Position numbers and translations under genes: made by a program
Origin: an uncultured Gemmataceae bacterium
GTDB taxonomy: Bacteria > Planctomycetota > Planctomycetia > Gemmatales > Gemmataceae
NCBI GenBank assembly: GCA_937922175.1
Contig: CAKZUU010000009.1
Location: 1-8,915, forward strand
DNA length: 8,915 nt
Direction of reading: 5' to 3'
Shown: positions 6,822-8,915 of the stretch, in pieces
Numbering within the stretch: the first letter of the stretch is position 1
How the letters are laid out: each line of letters starts with the position of its first letter
Notes under the pieces: model-generated
Told to the model about the DNA's origin: nothing
Databases searched by the model: none
The model's input: the letters and a program-made list of their open reading frames with translations, nothing else

Positions 6822-8165
6822 TCACGTGAATTCCGCGATGAACGTGGAGGCCGCTTCCGCGATCAACTCGCGCGTGAGATGCACGGGCTGCCGCCTGTAT
6901 CGACAAATTGACTGCACAATCTCCAACAAATCGCGCGCGTCGCTGGCTCGGGGACAACGCCCTTGCTCGTAATAACGCTGGTACAGGTATTCCACCGCCT
7001 CCGAGCTCGGGTTCATCCCGAGCTTGCGGCACATGTTGTTGAAAATCTTTTCGTACACATCTCGTTGGGGTGCCAGAATCTGAACCTTGTGCCGAATCCG
7101 GCGAAGGAAGGCATCGTCCACCAAATCCTTCGGATCAAGATTGGTCGAGAAGATGATGAGTTGCTCAAACGGAACTTGGAATTTTTTGCCGCTCGCCAAG
7201 GTGAGAAAATCGTGTCGGTCTTCCAGGGGAAGAATCCAACGGTTGAGTAGTTCTTTTGGGCTGACGATTTGCCGTCCGAAGTCATCGATGAGGAACACGC
7301 CGCCATTCGCCTTGAAATGGATCGGCGCTTGGTAGAAGTTGGCGTCCGCGTTGTACCGCAGATCCAGCATGCTCAGCGTCAACTCGCCGCCCGTTACGAT
7401 CACTGGCCGACGAATGCGAACCCACCGAGCGTCGAGATTGCCGGTGCTCAACAGCCGGCGGACGGCAGCGTCGGCATCCTCGGGCAAGTCCAATCCGGAT
7501 GGGTCGTCCACTTGATGCAGTGTCGGGTCAAAGACGGTCACGATACTATGGTCGGCGAGAAAGGCGTGGGGCACGTAAATGGCTCCACCCGCCGAATTCA
7601 TGAAATCGCCAATCGCTCGGGCGATCGCCGTCTTCCCGTTGCCGGGAGGACCGTAGATGAACACACTCTTGCCGCTAATGATGGCCGGCCCAATGGCATT
7701 AAACAGCTCCTCGCGCAGCACCAAGTGCGTAAACGAGGCCTTGAGGGTCTCCGGCGTGCAACTGATCCCCGTGACAGCCTGTCGGTAACACTGCTCGACG
7801 TAATCCTCTAATGGGACCGGGGCAGGGCCAATGTACGCGCACTGTCTCGTCGCTTCGTGCGCTCGCTGCCGGCCCAGATCGGTCAACACGAAGCGATAGC
7901 TGACTTCCCCCACCAGATCGCCGCCGGAGACCTCGATACACTTTTCGTCTTTGAGGAATTTCAAACAATCCCGAATGACCTTGAAGGGTAAGCAGAGGAA
8001 CTGGGCGAGGTCACGGCCCAACATCGCTCCGCGAGCGTAGAGAGTTCGAAGCAGAAGATCGTTCACGAACCCGGCGGTCAGCCCTGCTTCTTTCAATGTT
8101 TCGGGTGCCGGCGGTGCTTCAGGCACTCCCAAACCTTCGAGACTATCTTTCCGTTTGTTCGACAT
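6822..8165 (-). CDS. Winged-helix + AAA+ (MoxR-like) ATPase
   Basis: A 447-residue soluble ATPase. Residues about 30-105 form a probable winged-helix domain (LLLRTLYARGAMLGRDLAQ, FKVIRDCLKFLKDEKCIEV, then strands ending in LTDLGRQRA). The AAA+ module follows from about 145. It carries Walker A GPPGNGKT (172-179, Lys178), Walker B VFLIDDFG (290-297, Asp294/Asp295), sensor-1 FSTNLD (Asn342), a putative arginine finger in FLRRIRHK (Arg355/Arg356) and a sensor-2-like region CPRASDARDLL (404-414). The motif GGELTLSMLDLRYN (259-272), between Walker A and B, and the long conserved block up to STNLDP belong to a widespread, poorly characterised group usually annotated simply as ATPase. MoxR-like ATPases often act as chaperones in assembling protein complexes. 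There is no signal peptide. A perfect AGGAGG lies seven bases before the ATG. It sits between a small membrane protein and a TPR lipoprotein. Confidence 0.93.
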   Translation of the reverse strand: MSNKRKDSLEGLGVPEAPPAPETLKEAGLTAGFVNDLLLRTLYARGAMLGRDLAQFLCLPFKVIRDCLKFLKDEKCIEVSGGDLVGEVSYRFVLTDLGRQRAHEATRQCAYIGPAPVPLEDYVEQCYRQAVTGISCTPETLKASFTHLVLREELFNAIGPAIISGKSVFIYGPPGNGKTAIARAIGDFMNSAGGAIYVPHAFLADHSIVTVFDPTLHQVDDPSGLDLPEDADAAVRRLLSTGNLDARWVRIRRPVIVTGGELTLSMLDLRYNADANFYQAPIHFKANGGVFLIDDFGRQIVSPKELLNRWILPLEDRHDFLTLASGKKFQVPFEQLIIFSTNLDPKDLVDDAFLRRIRHKVQILAPQRDVYEKIFNNMCRKLGMNPSSEAVEYLYQRYYEQGRCPRASDARDLLEIVQSICRYRRQPVHLTRELIAEAASTFIAEFT

Positions 8166-8172
8166 GCGTGAT

Positions 8173-8178
8173 CCTCCT
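8173..8178 (-). promoter_or_regulatory. Strong ribosome binding site of the AAA+ ATPase
   Basis: On the minus strand this reads AGGAGG, seven bases before the ATG at 8165. It is the best Shine-Dalgarno sequence in the window and supports the chosen start and efficient translation of the ATPase within the gene group. Confidence 0.75.
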
Positions 8179-8216
8179 GGTCGCTTGTGTCCCGGTTCCT
8201 GCTTCGGGATGAGGAG

Positions 8217-8495
8217 CTATTTCAGCCACCTCCCGCGAGTGATGATGAACAAGGCAGTCGCTGCAACGAGTCCGACGATGAGAACGATGCGGTCGGTGCG
8301 ATGGGCGAAGTTCCGCCAGTAGCGCACAAAACCGTGCCAACTGATTTTCTCGGCGACGACCACGGTGGCGACTTGGTTCGACGCCGACGACGTTGGGCGA
8401 TTGGGCCGATGGGCATGGAGCGGCTGAGGCGCAAGGAACCACAACAGAGCGAAAATCCACAGGAGGGATTCATGGGGCGGCCGAGGTAGCCTCAT
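8217..8495 (-). CDS. Small exported protein with a C-terminal membrane helix, unknown function
   Basis: A 92-residue protein. Residues 1-28 look like a signal peptide: basic MRLPRPPH, hydrophobic LLWIFALLWFLA, and a possible cleavage after LHA. A second hydrophobic segment, IVLIVGLVAATALFII (70-85), followed by RGRWLK, should be a transmembrane helix with its positive end in the cytoplasm. That would leave about 40 basic residues outside the cytoplasm. Alternatively both segments stay in the membrane as a hairpin. I do not recognise the family. Support for a real gene comes from the coherent membrane architecture, a CGGAG ten bases before the ATG, and its position 51 bases ahead of the ATPase gene on the same strand. 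The overlapping plus-strand frame has no such features. The gene is moderately likely to be real; its function is unknown. Confidence 0.65.
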   Translation of the reverse strand: MRLPRPPHESLLWIFALLWFLAPQPLHAHRPNRPTSSASNQVATVVVAEKISWHGFVRYWRNFAHRTDRIVLIVGLVAATALFIITRGRWLK

Positions 8496-8623
8496 GGTGC
8501 AACGTCTCCGAGTCCGCGATGAAGCTACGCAAGTTTAGTGCGCGAATCGCGCGGAAAAAAATCCGACGAACGCGAAGCAAGAGTGCCTGGCGTTCGTCGA
8601 AGAGACCGGGCGTGAGAGCGACT
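8496..8623. other. 128-base gap in the minus-strand gene group
   Basis: This lies between the Ser/Gly-tailed gene and the 92-residue gene. No clear hairpin followed by T-run is visible, so I see no intrinsic terminator. A minus-strand frame crosses it (8470-8856), but it overlaps both neighbours and has no start signal. The gap may hold a promoter for the three downstream genes, but I cannot place one. Confidence 0.3.
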
Positions 8624-8915
8624 TTATTGACCTTGGGGACTGCCTGAGTTGGAGCCGGAGTTAGAACTTGAGGTTCCCGTGGACCCGGACCCCGCCGAAC
8701 TGGAATTGGTGCTTGAGGGCCCGTAAGAACCGCCGGAGCGGGTATCGCCCGTGAGGTCGCTGCTGCTACCAGACCCACCCCCGCTGCCAAGCACACCGGT
8801 CGTGGCCGCCGTGCGAGCCAGGCGAAGATTGCCGGCGGCGTAAGCGGCCGGGACACCCACCGGGGTCGGGTCGTGAATGGCGAAGTCGAAGGTCATCGGC
8901 CGACCGACCGTCTGC
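8624..8915 (-). CDS. C-terminus of a gene with a Ser/Gly-rich tail, 5' end outside window
   Basis: The frame is open from the right edge of the window to a TAA at 8624-8626, with 96 residues visible. An ATG at 8894-8896 exists, but no Shine-Dalgarno sequence precedes it and the frame continues upstream (QTVGRP before the Met), so I read this as the 3' end of a longer gene. About 40 residues of ordinary sequence (TFDFAIHDPTPVGVPAAYAA) lead into a tail of 54 residues, 44 of which are Gly, Ser, Thr or Asn. Serine is encoded by all six codons in the tail, which argues for selection on the protein and not for a DNA slippage repeat. Such tails are typical of surface or secreted proteins, but no domain is recognisable here. 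It is the first gene of the minus-strand group seen in this window. Confidence 0.6.
   Translation of the reverse strand, partial: QTVGRPMTFDFAIHDPTPVGVPAAYAAGNLRLARTAATTGVLGSGGGSGSSSDLTGDTRSGGSYGPSSTNSSSAGSGSTGTSSSNSGSNSGSPQGQ

Noticed and set aside
8187..8489. 100-codon plus-strand frame
   Set aside because: It is antisense to the 92-residue membrane protein, with no signal or domain. The minus-strand reading gives coherent membrane segments.
8470..8856. 128-codon minus-strand frame
   Set aside because: It overlaps the Ser/Gly-tailed gene in another frame and the start of the 92-residue gene. It has no Shine-Dalgarno sequence, and its Pro/Arg-rich composition is typical of an out-of-frame reading of GC-rich DNA.

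Overview
The window is a gene-dense stretch of bacterial chromosome with seven complete or nearly complete genes and one gene fragment at each edge-facing end. It is moderately GC-rich. No gap between genes exceeds about 145 bases. I saw no tRNA, rRNA, insertion sequence, CRISPR array or phage gene. The style of the proteins points to Planctomycetota, perhaps a Gemmata-like lineage: secreted proteins with no familiar enzymatic domain, a lipoprotein with TPR repeats and a Pro/Thr/Ser-rich tail, a winged-helix plus AAA+ ATPase, and a Ser/Gly-rich secreted tail. This assignment is inference from protein style and was not tested by a search.

Left part (1-3054). On the plus strand are the 3' part of a polytopic membrane protein that loosely resembles GT-C/GT87 mannosyltransferases (1-1332) and a membrane-anchored protein tyrosine/dual-specificity phosphatase (1399-1998). 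Converging on them from the minus strand is a secreted protein of unknown function with a beta-rich C-terminal domain (2059-2973).

Middle part (3118-5708). After a 144-base divergent intergenic region come two plus-strand metabolic genes. These are NADP-type 6-phosphogluconate dehydrogenase (gnd, oxidative pentose phosphate pathway) and, 59 bases later, an M42-family metallo-aminopeptidase with all five metal ligands intact.

Right part (5742-8915). Four minus-strand genes run in one direction and could form an operon, in transcription order: the C-terminus of a gene entering from the right edge with a Ser/Gly-rich tail; a 92-residue protein with a signal peptide and a C-terminal membrane helix; a 447-residue winged-helix + AAA+ ATPase; and a TPR lipoprotein. 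An AAA+ ATPase beside a TPR lipoprotein and exported proteins suggests an envelope-associated assembly or secretion function. Tad/Flp-type pilus loci also carry a TPR lipoprotein (TadD). No pilin, secretin or TadA-type gene is visible, so this remains a hypothesis. It is the region most worth following up.
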